Source: Candidatus Zixiibacteriota bacterium
GTDB taxonomy: Bacteria > Zixibacteria > MSB-5A5 > GN15 > FEB-12
Assembly: GCA_040756055.1 (NCBI GenBank)
Contig: JBFLZR010000003.1
Coordinates: 169,260-233,259, forward strand
Direction: 5' to 3'
DNA length: 64,000 nt
Every line of letters begins with the position of its first letter. Position 1 is the first letter of the stretch. Below, piece after piece: positions 51,665 through 59,830 of the stretch. Position numbers and translations under genes: made by a program. The notes under the pieces are model-generated. The model did not search any database. It saw only the letters and a list, made by a program, of their open reading frames with translations, and was not told the origin of the DNA.

Positions 51665-52714
51665 ATGTCTAAACAACTTGAATTTGAAAAGGGCGACGGC
51701 ATCCTCATCAGCCGGACCGACCGGCTCGGCGACCTGATACTCGCTTTGCCGTTCGTGGAGACTATCTCCGAACGATACCCCCAGTGCCGGGTCGATGTGA
51801 TCTCGTCGCTGTACGCTTCGCCCATCCTCGAAAACAACAAGCGCATCCATAAAATCCTGCGCGTCCAAAACGATCAGCTTCTCACCAACAAGCTTTACAA
51901 GAAAGACCTGCTGCAGAAGATCAAGAAAGAAAAATACAAAGCGGTAGTGGCTCTTTATCCCGAGCGCCAGATGTCGCGGCTGTTCTATAAAGCGGAGATT
52001 CCCTATCGTCTGGGCACGGCCGGGCGGTTTCACTCTGTCTTTTTCAACATGCGTCTCGTACACAGCCGCAAGAAGAACCTCAAACACGAATACGAATACA
52101 ATCTCGACTTCCTCAGATTCTTCCGGCGCGGCAAAACGGTCGATTTTCCCAACGTCTATCTGCGTCCGAAAGAAATAAACAACGCCCGCCGAATCTTAAA
52201 CGAGGCCGGCGTGAGCGACCATTTCGTTGTAATCCATCCCGGCTCGGGCGGGTCGGCCGAGAGATGGCCGCTGGAAAACTTTATCAGGCTCTACCGTCTT
52301 CTCAAGCAGCACGGAATCGAGCTGGTTGTTTCAGGCTCCGAGGAAGAAGGCGAGGTTATCGCCGAGGCCGAAAAGGCGCTTGGCATTCCCGTCCGCAAAA
52401 TCACCGGACAAACCGACCTGAGAACGCTGGCGGCCGTATTATCCCTGGCGAACCTCGTCGTGGCCAATTCCACCGGGCCGCTGCATCTCGCGGTCGCGGT
52501 CGGCACGCACGGCGTGGGCTTATATCCGAGCCGCAAGGCCATGTCGCCGCTCCGCTGGGGACCGCTCGGCGCGGGGGGCAGGGTCATCCAGCCGGTCGGC
52601 GTGGAGTGCAAGTGTCCGCCACGGCACTGCAAGTGCATGGAAACCATAACACCCGAACGAGTCATGAACGAAATTCTCGAGATGCTCCAAACCGCGCCGG
52701 AGGCAAAACGGTAG
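51665..52714 (+). CDS. Glycosyltransferase family 9 (heptosyltransferase-like), second copy
   Basis: 349 residues. N domain ILISRTDRLGDLILALPFVETI; C domain VIHPGSGGSAERWPLENF and VVANSTGPLHLAVAVGTHGVGLYP, standard for heptosyltransferases. Near the C terminus it has a cysteine cluster (ECKCPPRHCKCME) that could bind metal or form disulfides under some conditions. It is four bases after the GT2 gene and three bases before rel, so rel may be co-transcribed with LPS genes. Confidence 0.88.
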   Translation: MSKQLEFEKGDGILISRTDRLGDLILALPFVETISERYPQCRVDVISSLYASPILENNKRIHKILRVQNDQLLTNKLYKKDLLQKIKKEKYKAVVALYPERQMSRLFYKAEIPYRLGTAGRFHSVFFNMRLVHSRKKNLKHEYEYNLDFLRFFRRGKTVDFPNVYLRPKEINNARRILNEAGVSDHFVVIHPGSGGSAERWPLENFIRLYRLLKQHGIELVVSGSEEEGEVIAEAEKALGIPVRKITGQTDLRTLAAVLSLANLVVANSTGPLHLAVAVGTHGVGLYPSRKAMSPLRWGPLGAGGRVIQPVGVECKCPPRHCKCMETITPERVMNEILEMLQTAPEAKR

Positions 52715-52717
52715 AGT

Positions 52718-54859
52718 ATGAACCTGGCTGAATTCATAATCAGGATCGAGGCCTTCAACGCCAATGTCAATATTCCCCTGATTCGCAAGGCGTACGAGTT
52801 CTCGGATAAAGCCCACCAGGGGCAAAAGCGCCTCTCCGGTGAACCGTATGTCGAACACTGCCTCGAGGTCGCCTTCATCCTCGCCGAACAGCACATGGAT
52901 TCCGCCACGATAGCCGCCGGACTGGTTCACGATGTGGTCGAGGACACCGAGGTCAGCCTGGAGGAACTGCGGCAGGATTTCGGCGATGAAATAGCCGACC
53001 TTGTCGACGGCGTCACGAAGATCGGCGCGGTGCAGTACTCCTCGCGCGAGGAACAGCAGGTCGAATATTTCCGCAAGATGCTTCTCTCCATGGCGCAGGA
53101 TATCCGCGTTATCCTCATAAAACTCGCGGACCGGCTTCACAATATGCGTACTCTCGACCACATGGCCCCCGATAAACAGAAACTCATCGCACAGGAAACC
53201 CGCGATATCTACTGTTCGCTGGCGCATCGTTTCGGTATTAACAAAGTCAAAACCGAGCTCGAGGACCTCTCTCTCAAATATCTCGAGCCGGAAACCTATG
53301 TCGACCTGGCCCGCCGGGTCAAGGAAAGCAAGGAGCAGCGCGAGGAGTATATCACTTCCCTGGTCACGCCTATCAAAGAAGCGCTGAGCAAGGATGGTAT
53401 CAAGGCCGATGTTTACGGACGCGCCAAACATCTCGATTCCATCAATCGCAAGATGGTCGTGCGAAAAGTGCCGTTCGAAGAGATGTTTGACCTGTTTGCC
53501 ATCCGCGTTATTGTCAACACCGAACGCGACTGCTACCACGCTCTGGGTATCCTGCACTCCATCTGGAAACCGGTGGCGGATAGATTCCACGACTATATCG
53601 CCAATCCCAAACCCAACGGTTACCGCTCGCTGCACACCACCGTTTTCGGGCCGGACAACAAAATGGTCGAGATACAGATCCGGACCCACCAGATGCACCA
53701 TGTCGCGGAGAACGGTATCGCCGCGCACTGGCTGTATAAAGAAGGCAAGCACCAGATGAGCAAGTCGGACCGTCAGATGGTCTGGTTGCGCGATGTTCTC
53801 GAGTGGCAGAAAGACATGACCAATCCATCGGATTTCCTCGAATACCTCAAGATCGATTTGTATTCGGAGGATATTTTCGTATTCACGCCCAATCGCAAAC
53901 TGGTTCATCTGCCGAAAGGCTCCACGCCGCTCGATTTCGCTTTCCAGATTCATACCGATGTCGGTATCCACTGCGCCGGCGCCAAAATAAACAGCCGTCT
54001 GCAGCCGCTCTCGACAGAGCTTCAGTCGGGCGATATCGTTGAGATTATCACCAATCCCAACCGGACCCCATCGCACGACTGGCTCAAACTGGTCCGGACA
54101 TCATCGGCCCGCGCCAGAATCCGTCGGTGGCTCAAACAGGCCGGTTTTGAACAGTCGGTCGCCCTCGGCAAACAGGTGGTGGAGAGAAAACTCAAAGAGC
54201 AGCGCCTCAAGTTGCCGCCCGATGATGTTCTGCAGGGGTATGCCGAGCAGCTCAATCGCAAGTCGGTCGAGGAACTCTTCGCTGCTATCGGCAACGGCTC
54301 CATGACCGCCCGTCACCTCATCGAACTTATTAATCCCGAGCCGGAAGAGAAAACCGCCGGGTTTGTCAACAAAGTGATCGACCGTATCCGCGGCGCCAAG
54401 GGCATACGGGTGCACGGCATGGATGACATGATGTTCCGGTTCGCGGGATGTTGCCAGCCGGTTCCGGGTGAGGATATTGTCGGTTTTATCACCCGCGGGC
54501 GCGGAGTTACTATTCATCGCAGCGACTGCCCGAGCGCCACGCATCTTTTGAACGAGTTTCCGGAGCGACGCATCGATGTCAGCTGGGACACCGCCAAGGG
54601 GCAATCTTTCGTGGTGCAGCTCAAGCTGGTGGTCGAGGACCGCCGCAATATGCTTCGCGATATCACTCAGGCTATTGCCGATGTCGACACCAACGTGAGG
54701 GCTGCCGAGATGTACACGCAGGATTCGACAGCGATCGGGCGATTCGTGGTGGAGGTGTCGAGTTTGTCGCATTTGAATCGCATTCTCGACAAGGTTCGCA
54801 AAGTCAAGGGCGTCGTATCGGTCAACCGCGAGGCCGGGGGAGACACCGGCGCGGAGTGA
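52718..54859 (+). CDS. rel: RelA/SpoT-type bifunctional (p)ppGpp synthetase/hydrolase
   Basis: 713 residues, full-length long RSH. The HD hydrolase site is intact (H47, and HDVVED with H71, D72, E75, D76), as is the synthetase domain (YGRAKHLDSINRKM, RFHDYIANPKPNGYRSLHTTVFG). TGS domain (DIFVFTPNRKLVHLPKGSTPLDFAF), the conserved-cysteine domain (CCQPVPGEDIVGFITRGRGVTIH) and C-terminal ACT (EDRRNMLRDITQAIAD) follow. Intact catalytic sites in both halves point to a bifunctional Rel/SpoT enzyme that makes and degrades the stringent alarmone. A large repeat-rich non-coding island follows. Confidence 0.95.
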   Translation: MNLAEFIIRIEAFNANVNIPLIRKAYEFSDKAHQGQKRLSGEPYVEHCLEVAFILAEQHMDSATIAAGLVHDVVEDTEVSLEELRQDFGDEIADLVDGVTKIGAVQYSSREEQQVEYFRKMLLSMAQDIRVILIKLADRLHNMRTLDHMAPDKQKLIAQETRDIYCSLAHRFGINKVKTELEDLSLKYLEPETYVDLARRVKESKEQREEYITSLVTPIKEALSKDGIKADVYGRAKHLDSINRKMVVRKVPFEEMFDLFAIRVIVNTERDCYHALGILHSIWKPVADRFHDYIANPKPNGYRSLHTTVFGPDNKMVEIQIRTHQMHHVAENGIAAHWLYKEGKHQMSKSDRQMVWLRDVLEWQKDMTNPSDFLEYLKIDLYSEDIFVFTPNRKLVHLPKGSTPLDFAFQIHTDVGIHCAGAKINSRLQPLSTELQSGDIVEIITNPNRTPSHDWLKLVRTSSARARIRRWLKQAGFEQSVALGKQVVERKLKEQRLKLPPDDVLQGYAEQLNRKSVEELFAAIGNGSMTARHLIELINPEPEEKTAGFVNKVIDRIRGAKGIRVHGMDDMMFRFAGCCQPVPGEDIVGFITRGRGVTIHRSDCPSATHLLNEFPERRIDVSWDTAKGQSFVVQLKLVVEDRRNMLRDITQAIADVDTNVRAAEMYTQDSTAIGRFVVEVSSLSHLNRILDKVRKVKGVVSVNREAGGDTGAE

Positions 54860-54935
54860 AGTGGGGGGAAAATGGTCGCCGTAGGGAAGAACCCTCTTCC
54901 ACAAGAGACTATAATCGTGAGCGGTTCTGCCAGAT

Positions 54936-54988
54936 GCGATCGGCAAGATCGCGTCATTCCGTTGAAAAACGGAATCCAGTCTTCGATG
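54936..54988 (+). repeat. Double-hairpin repeat A, copy 1
   Basis: GCGATC-ggcaa-GATCGC (54936-54952) is followed by ATTCCGTT-gaaa-AACGGAAT (54956-54975) and the tail CCAGTCTTCGATG. Copy 2 at 55263 differs at one position. Confidence 0.85.
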
Positions 54989-55003
54989 CAGTGTTATCGT
55001 GCT

Positions 55004-55023
55004 GTCAGGTGTCCCCACCTGAC
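55004..55023. repeat. Hairpin GTCAGGTG/CACCTGAC
   Basis: A perfect 8-bp stem with a TCCC loop in the repeat island. The surrounding GTGCTGTC...CCCCAC context resembles the repeat pair at 55873-55950. Confidence 0.6.
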
Positions 55024-55054
55024 GGGCACAGGGAGAAAAAGGCGTGATGTCGCA

Positions 55055-55206
55055 TTTGATAAATCAAACGCCTACATCGCCGCGATCCCCGTAGGGCGGG
55101 TCCGTCTTCGAACCCGCCGCTGAACCAAAAAATCCCCCGCATTTTCTTCTCATTCATCCCGTCACACCGATTTGGCTTCGTTTCGTTATTTTGATTGGCC
55201 CCTCAC
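55055..55206 (+). repeat. Long direct repeat B, copy 1
   Basis: Begins with the palindrome TTTGATAAATCAAA, includes GGCGGGT...ACCCGCC hairpin (55095-55118) and continues through an AT-rich tail ending near CCCCTCAC. The first 64 bases are identical to copy 2; the rest carries small differences. Confidence 0.85.
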
Positions 55207-55262
55207 CCCGACCCTCTCCCGGAGGGCGAGGGGGGGAAGAGGCGTTTTCGGTTCGGGCAGTG

Positions 55263-55315
55263 GCGATCGGCAAGGTCGCGTCATTCCGTTGAAAAACGGA
55301 ATCCAGTCTTCGATG
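55263..55315 (+). repeat. Double-hairpin repeat A, copy 2
   Basis: Same 53-base unit as 54936-54988 with one A-to-G change that turns an A-U pair into a G-U pair in the first stem. Hairpin 2 is at 55283-55302. Confidence 0.85.
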
Positions 55316-55320
55316 GGTGG

Positions 55321-55345
55321 CAGGCTCAAACCCTGTTTGGGCCTG
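55321..55345. repeat. Hairpin CAGGCTCAAA/TTTGGGCCTG, copy 1
   Basis: A 10-bp stem with one G-U pair and a CCCTG loop. Copy 2 at 55621-55645 keeps the stem exactly but has the loop CTTGC. Confidence 0.75.
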
Positions 55346-55348
55346 ACC

Positions 55349-55378
55349 TGTAGGGGTTCAAAATTTTGAACCCCTACA
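55349..55378. repeat. Perfect 30-base palindrome C, copy 1
   Basis: Arms TGTAGGGGTTCAAAA and TTTTGAACCCCTACA are exact reverse complements with no spacer. Degenerate copies lie at 55651-55677 and 59626-59653. Confidence 0.85.
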
Positions 55379-55422
55379 ACGACGGGCGTCTCATCCGCCT
55401 GTGGCGAACCCTGGGGCTTGTG

Positions 55423-55448
55423 CCCGGTGAATCTTCAGATTCACCGGG
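55423..55448. repeat. Hairpin CCCGGTGAATC/GATTCACCGGG, copy 1
   Basis: Perfect 11-bp stem with TTCA loop. An identical copy is at 55722-55747. Confidence 0.85.
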
Positions 55449-55455
55449 TAGTACG

Positions 55456-55605
55456 TTTGATAAATCAAACGCCTACATCGCCGCGATCCCCGTAGGGCGG
55501 GTCCGTCTTCGAACCCGCCATTGAACCAAAAAATCCCCGCATTTTCTTCTCATTCATCCCGTTATATTGATTTGGGTTCGTTTCGTTATTTTATGTTACC
55601 CCTCA
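55456..55605 (+). repeat. Long direct repeat B, copy 2
   Basis: Starts 401 bases after copy 1; 55456-55519 is identical to 55055-55118. The following 85 bases match with scattered substitutions and one deleted C. Here the leading palindrome is extended to GTTTGATAAATCAAAC. Confidence 0.85.
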
Positions 55606-55620
55606 CGCAACAACGGGTGG

Positions 55621-55645
55621 CAGGCTCAAACTTGCTTTGGGCCTG
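55621..55645. repeat. Hairpin CAGGCTCAAA/TTTGGGCCTG, copy 2
   Basis: Stem identical to 55321-55345, loop different. It is again followed by a copy of palindrome C, so the two elements move or duplicate as a unit. Confidence 0.75.
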
Positions 55646-55650
55646 GACCT

Positions 55651-55677
55651 CAGGGTTCAAGATTTTGAACCCCTACA
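55651..55677. repeat. Palindrome C, degenerate copy 2
   Basis: CAGGGTTCAAG followed by ATTTTGAACCCCTACA; the left arm has decayed relative to 55349-55378. Confidence 0.65.
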
Positions 55678-55721
55678 AGACCGGATTTTCTGATTGGTTG
55701 TGTCACCTCTGCAAAATTGTG

Positions 55722-55747
55722 CCCGGTGAATCTTCAGATTCACCGGG
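55722..55747. repeat. Hairpin CCCGGTGAATC/GATTCACCGGG, copy 2
   Basis: Identical to 55423-55448. Confidence 0.85.
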
Positions 55748-55872
55748 AAATCCAAAATTGGCTTTGTTTCGTTATTTTTCAGGGATCCTAAAATCATGTT
55801 TTTTCTCCCTAACTGTTTGTTTCTGTTGATAGTTATGCCATTTTGCGAAGCCATTTTGGTGCACTAATTTTC

Positions 55873-55950
55873 GTGCTGTCCCGCCGATGGCGGGTCCCCA
55901 CTTGACAGTTTTCCGTGCTGTTCCGCCGGTGGCGGATCCCCACTTGACAG
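55873..55950 (+). repeat. Tandem 36-base hairpin repeat with compensatory change
   Basis: Units at 55873-55908 and 55915-55950 differ at three positions. Two of them form one base pair of the inner stem (C-G in CCCGCC/GGCGGG becomes T-A in TCCGCC/GGCGGA) and the third is in the loop. An outer CTGT/ACAG pairing encloses each unit. Confidence 0.8.
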
Positions 55951-56170
55951 CTACAACCCTATTGCTTTGTCCGGACATAATTCCACCTCATATATGACGA
56001 CCTCGCCTGTTTTTTTACACGGATGTTGTTGGGAAAATGCGGGGGGAATTGAGTCTTGACCAAACCGGTTAAAATGTTGATATTTGGCGGTATATTCCAT
56101 CATGAATCACGAAGAGGGAGGACACCTATTTCGCGGTATTCAATCAGCAAGGGGAGATACGAGATTTAGT

Positions 56171-56674
56171 ATGAAAAACGGTCTTATTCCTGTTAACAGA
56201 ATAGAGAACAAAATCTTCCTGCTCCGCTCTTGCAACATTATGCTGGACAGCGACCTGGCGAACCTTTACGGAGTAGAGACGAAGGCGCTTATACAGGCGG
56301 TCAAAAGAAACATCGACCGGTTCCCCGATGATTTTATGTTTCAGCTTACGAAAGAGGAGTTCGCCAACTTGAGGTCACAATTTGGTACCTCAAGTCAATG
56401 GGGCGGGCGACGGTACCCGCCGTATGCCTTCACCGAGCAGGGTGTCGCTATGCTTTCATCGGTGCTGAAAAGCAAGAGGGCGGTGCGGGTCAATATCGAA
56501 ATCATGCGGGCGTTCGTTAAACTGCGGGAGCTTCTGGCTACGAACGAGAAACTTGCCCGGAAACTGAATGAACTGGAAAAGAAATATGACGCTCAATTCA
56601 AAGTCGTTTTCGACGCCATCAGGCAGCTGATGCAGCCGCCGATGAAGAAAGCGCGGAAGATCGGGTTTGAATAG
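56171..56674 (+). CDS. ORF6N-domain protein
   Basis: 167 residues from ATG 56171; the homology begins at [43 protein letters not shown], and [14 protein letters not shown] and [18 protein letters not shown] complete an ORF6N domain (about 10-95). A coiled-coil tail follows (about 110-150). ORF6N/KilA-N-type domains are found in phage antirepressors and in many bacterial genomes as mobile single genes. No phage neighbours are present. It sits between blocks of hairpin repeats, suggesting acquisition or mobility. The SD is weak and distant (GGGGAG). Confidence 0.85.
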   Translation: MKNGLIPVNRIENKIFLLRSCNIMLDSDLANLYGVETKALIQAVKRNIDRFPDDFMFQLTKEEFANLRSQFGTSSQWGGRRYPPYAFTEQGVAMLSSVLKSKRAVRVNIEIMRAFVKLRELLATNEKLARKLNELEKKYDAQFKVVFDAIRQLMQPPMKKARKIGFE

Positions 56675-56694
56675 GAGACTAATACTCAGCAAAA

Positions 56695-56829
56695 GTAGGT
56701 CGAAACTCCTGCCCGTCAGGGTCCCCGCCTCGCGGGGAAGTTTCGACAACTAAGAAATTTGGAGAAAGATGTCGAAACCACGCTCATCCCCGCTGCACGC
56801 GGGTATGATGCTCAGGGGTTTCGACCTAC
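56695..56829. repeat. Inverted repeat block downstream of the ORF6N gene
   Basis: GTAGGTCGAAAC (56695-56706) is the exact reverse complement of GTTTCGACCTAC (56818-56829). Inside are a second inverted copy of GTTTCGAC/GTCGAAAC and hairpins CCCCGC-ctc-GCGGGG (56723-56737) and CCCGC-tgcac-GCGGG (56789-56803). Confidence 0.7.
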
Positions 56830-56830
56830 G

Positions 56831-56888
56831 AGGATTCAAAAGACTGGCGTAGGAGTCCAATCGCTTGAACTCCTACGTCCAGAATCCT
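56831..56888. repeat. Nested hairpin before the 831-residue gene
   Basis: Outer stem AGGATTC/GAATCCT (56831-56837, 56882-56888) encloses CGTAGGAGT/ACTCCTACG (56848-56856, 56869-56877). It lies just beyond the stop of the minus-strand gene and may act as its transcript end. Confidence 0.65.
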
Positions 56889-56911
56889 CCCCTGAAAAGC
56901 ACACGATATCT

Positions 56912-59407
56912 CTACAATGGAGGCGGAGTCGGCTGTTGTCCCAGCCGGGATGCTCTCTCCATTGCTTGTTGTTGTCGGCGTTTGTTGCGATAGTCTAAGG
57001 CTATGAATCCCACGCTCAGCCAGAATCCAAGGAAACACACCATCGCCAGACTGTATGAGAGGGGCCACACCACGAGGCCAAGTCCGATGAGGGCGAACGG
57101 TGTGATGGGCGACTGCGCCACCTTCCGAATCACTGACGCACGCGTCTTATACACCTCGATTGCTTTCGTGGTCCACTTTTTTATAGCACGAAGCGGCTTT
57201 ACTATCTGTCTGCGGTTGATCCACAGCAGAAGTGCCGCGAGTGCTATCAGCAACCACTTGACCACACCGGCCATCCAGTCGCGACTATAGACGACCTCTA
57301 CACTCAGCGGATCGCCCGGCTTGATGAAGGTCCGCGCGAAACGATACACCTGCCCGCCGGTCGGCACTTGAATCTGAATCGGCAAAATTCCACCGGCCAC
57401 TCCGCGGGCGTAGGAACTGAGGCGATTACTGAAATCGAACTCCTGCGTTACCTGGTATTTCAACTGCTCTTCCTGTTGCGGGATATTGCGAAATTCGCTG
57501 CGGAAATTACCTTCGTTGTAGGCCTTTTTGAGCTCGTCAGCGGGAAGAGCCGAGGGTTCCACCTCGCCGAGTTCGGTCAGGTAACTTACCACTTCACTGT
57601 CGAACACACGCTTGCGGTTAGACAATATGTTGATTCCGCGTATCATCTCTTCGATCTCCAGCGTGCTTTCGAAATGGTGGTACGAATAATCGTTAGGCAG
57701 ATAAACGGACCACATCACCCGGCTGATAAGCAGGTCCACGACCGGAAGGGTAGAAGTGCGCGAACCGTACCAGTCGAAGTTATTCTCAACCACGCAGTAG
57801 AGGATCTCAACAGGGAACGACTCGAGCGTGCTCCCGTTCATGCGCGAACGAATGAGCGGGACCATGAGCGTACCACTATCGTTAACCGATGATTCCACCG
57901 GCTGATTATCGACAAACACACTCCAGAGATCGGAGCCGTCCGGAATCTGTACTTCCAGAAACTGCTTGTCGCTGTTGACTACCTGATAAACCAGGCGGTG
58001 AACGATCTTACCGTCTTCGGTAAACAAAGTGACTACGTTCGCAGAATTTATGGCTGCCACCGGAACCGGAATTTTGTCGTGCTTTTTGATGTCGAGCACA
58101 AGGCTGTAAGGATGTTTCAGATATTTGAAACCGACAGTCAATGGCTTACTCGACTTGTTGACTATCTGGGGCGGCAGCTTGGACGCGGCCACCTGCTCAA
58201 GCCCTTTGTTCTCTGCTACTGTCACCTCGGCGCTGGTATTCAACACGATTCCGAGAAAGCCCGTCTCTCGCTCGGACTCAAGCACCCGCATCCCGGAAAA
58301 GACGTTGGCCATCCCGGATTCGGTCGTCGACAGTTCCGAACGAATTGTTATGGTCGTGTTGCCCTTTTTGTCGTAGGTGAACGGAACCAGGATCGTGCTA
58401 ACACCATTGAGTTCCTTTTCCTGCCACTCGCCGACGCCTTCGCCAGCGACACTCAGCACCCGAAGATCACGCGGGATGGCCACCCTGATGCCGTCGATTT
58501 CGCTGTAAAGGATGTTCAGGTTGATGTCGGTCGTAATGCTCAGGCTGCCGTCTTCAATTGAAAGCAGGTGGTACAACTCGGTGTAAAGCTTGGCCGGAAC
58601 TTTTTCGGTCGGGGCGACTTTCTTGCGCCAACGTACGCTAACAATGCCATCCGAGGCAATGGCAGCATTTACGATTGTCAGGTCGCCCTTCGTGGTCGTG
58701 AGCACCTGCTGAGCCTGCGGAATCTCGACATCGATATCGGCCAGAGGCATCTCCAGCGTGAGAAGACGGATCGGCGTGGGAATAATGCTCAGATCGAATT
58801 TGTTCGGCCCCTTGTCGAGCGACGATTTCACGGAGAACCGTACGACCACCTTGTGCTCGCCGTCTTTGTCCAGCACTACCCTGTGAAAGGCCGCATCGGT
58901 AGTTACCAATGCCTGTTTGCCATCGACCGTAATGTCTTCCAGAGCAATAACCACCGGAAGAAGCGGAACCTCCACATAGGCGTCTTTCTTCAGGACGTGC
59001 ACGGTGAATTCGCCAGTAAAGACTGTGCTGCCGGTTTTCATCTTGCCACTGTAGATCGCTTTCGTTATCAGAAAATCGACTGGTCTGCAATCGGTGATTT
59101 CAACCGGTGGTTTCATTTGCCTGACCAGTGAGTCGAATTCCGCCCGCGTGAGTACGACGTTGCCGCCGCTGATGATTTGGGCGCCGGTCGGTTTGACGCC
59201 GGTTTGGGCCAGCAATTTCTGGAATGTTTCGAGTGAGATGACTATCCGATCCTTATCGAGGTTCAGAAGATTGCTGAATTGATCCCAGGGGACGGTAGCC
59301 TCACCGCCCGGATTGACAGGGCGAAAGCTCTCATCGGCTCTTGCCCGATCCGCCAACCCGCCACAGGCGAGTATCGCGATACTGATTAGAACAAGTGACC
59401 ATTTCAT
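56912..59407 (-). CDS. Large exported protein of unknown function, C-terminally membrane anchored
   Basis: 831 residues; GAGGAGG lies six bases before ATG 59407. I do not recognise the family. It has a signal peptide (SLVLISIAILACGGLADRARA), then a long mainly beta-rich region (about 30-690) with many Val/Thr/Asp-rich strands such as VFTGEFTVHVLKKDAYVEVPL and LSITTDINLNILYSEIDGI. Near the C terminus are two or three hydrophobic helices (WMAGVVKWLLIALAALLLW and FALIGLGLVVWPLSYSLAMV) and a basic, Pro-ending tail. Topology suggests a large periplasmic part anchored in the inner membrane. It is flanked by repeat islands and followed upstream by an M28 peptidase gene on the same strand. Confidence 0.75.
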   Translation of the reverse strand: MKWSLVLISIAILACGGLADRARADESFRPVNPGGEATVPWDQFSNLLNLDKDRIVISLETFQKLLAQTGVKPTGAQIISGGNVVLTRAEFDSLVRQMKPPVEITDCRPVDFLITKAIYSGKMKTGSTVFTGEFTVHVLKKDAYVEVPLLPVVIALEDITVDGKQALVTTDAAFHRVVLDKDGEHKVVVRFSVKSSLDKGPNKFDLSIIPTPIRLLTLEMPLADIDVEIPQAQQVLTTTKGDLTIVNAAIASDGIVSVRWRKKVAPTEKVPAKLYTELYHLLSIEDGSLSITTDINLNILYSEIDGIRVAIPRDLRVLSVAGEGVGEWQEKELNGVSTILVPFTYDKKGNTTITIRSELSTTESGMANVFSGMRVLESERETGFLGIVLNTSAEVTVAENKGLEQVAASKLPPQIVNKSSKPLTVGFKYLKHPYSLVLDIKKHDKIPVPVAAINSANVVTLFTEDGKIVHRLVYQVVNSDKQFLEVQIPDGSDLWSVFVDNQPVESSVNDSGTLMVPLIRSRMNGSTLESFPVEILYCVVENNFDWYGSRTSTLPVVDLLISRVMWSVYLPNDYSYHHFESTLEIEEMIRGINILSNRKRVFDSEVVSYLTELGEVEPSALPADELKKAYNEGNFRSEFRNIPQQEEQLKYQVTQEFDFSNRLSSYARGVAGGILPIQIQVPTGGQVYRFARTFIKPGDPLSVEVVYSRDWMAGVVKWLLIALAALLLWINRRQIVKPLRAIKKWTTKAIEVYKTRASVIRKVAQSPITPFALIGLGLVVWPLSYSLAMVCFLGFWLSVGFIALDYRNKRRQQQAMERASRLGQQPTPPPL

Positions 59408-59625
59408 TTGGGCCTCCTCATCTTATTTTGGCTTCTTTCTGATTTACTGTTTGCCTAAGCAACCCCCGCGAAAGCAGGTCTCCAGAAGCTTCTGATGACG
59501 GTTGTCTCCGGCCATTATCCACTCTGGTTAATGAGATTACCGTTGAAGGTCTGTTTTCTTCCCGAGAATTTGACCGGAGGCGGTTTTCATACAAAAGCGA
59601 TAGTGATTGGTTGGGATGGAGCTTA

Positions 59626-59653
59626 TAGGGGTTCAGAATTTTGAACCGCTACA
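59626..59653. repeat. Palindrome C, degenerate copy 3
   Basis: TATAGGGGTTCAGAATT continues into TTGAACCGCTACA; it differs from the perfect palindrome at a few positions. Confidence 0.65.
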
Positions 59654-59664
59654 GAATACGAAGA

Positions 59665-59692
59665 CTGGATTCCGTCCTTCGACGGAATGACT
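59665..59692 (-). repeat. Hairpin A, inverted variant with compensatory base pair
   Basis: ATTCCGTC-cttc-GACGGAAT (59669-59688). Relative to the other copies the closing T-A pair of the stem is C-G, so both partners changed together. Confidence 0.75.
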
Positions 59693-59713
59693 TGGTCTGG
59701 TGACCGCGTCTCA

Positions 59714-59741
59714 CTGGATTCCGTTTTTCAACGGAATGACG
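59714..59741 (-). repeat. Hairpin A, inverted copy
   Basis: ATTCCGTT-tttc-AACGGAAT (59718-59737) with flanks CTGG and GACG: the exact reverse complement of the hairpin-2 part of repeat A at 54952-54979. Confidence 0.8.
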
Positions 59742-59773
59742 GAGGGTGGCGCAACGAAAGCGGGCAGATGAGA

Positions 59774-59830
59774 TCCCGCGAAGAGCGGGACCATGCACGG
59801 AATACAAAAATGATGAAACGAAGCCAAATC
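59774..59830 (-). repeat. TCCCGC hairpin and inverted fragment of repeat B
   Basis: TCCCGC-gaaga-GCGGGA (59774-59790), then AAAATGATGAAACGAAGCC at 59807 on, which is the near reverse complement of the GGCTTCGTTTCGTTATTTT tail of repeat B (55174-55192). Confidence 0.6.

Larger units (their letters stand above)
54860..56170. other. 1.3-kb non-coding island of interspersed hairpin repeats
   Basis: No credible gene is present. The sequence is a mosaic of short palindromes, most occurring at least twice: paired stem-loops, a 30-base perfect palindrome, an 11-bp hairpin with TTCA loop, stems with changing loops, and a 150-base direct repeat. Individual elements are listed separately. Some types recur in inverted orientation at 59626-59830, beyond the ORF6N and 831-residue genes. 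Confidence 0.8.

Noticed and set aside
52520-54076. 518-codon open frame antisense to rel
   Set aside because: The sense strand encodes every RSH domain; the antisense product is low-complexity and lacks an SD.
54936-55747. CRISPR array
   Set aside because: Repeats are of many types, not regularly spaced, separated by up to 400 bases, and no cas genes are present.
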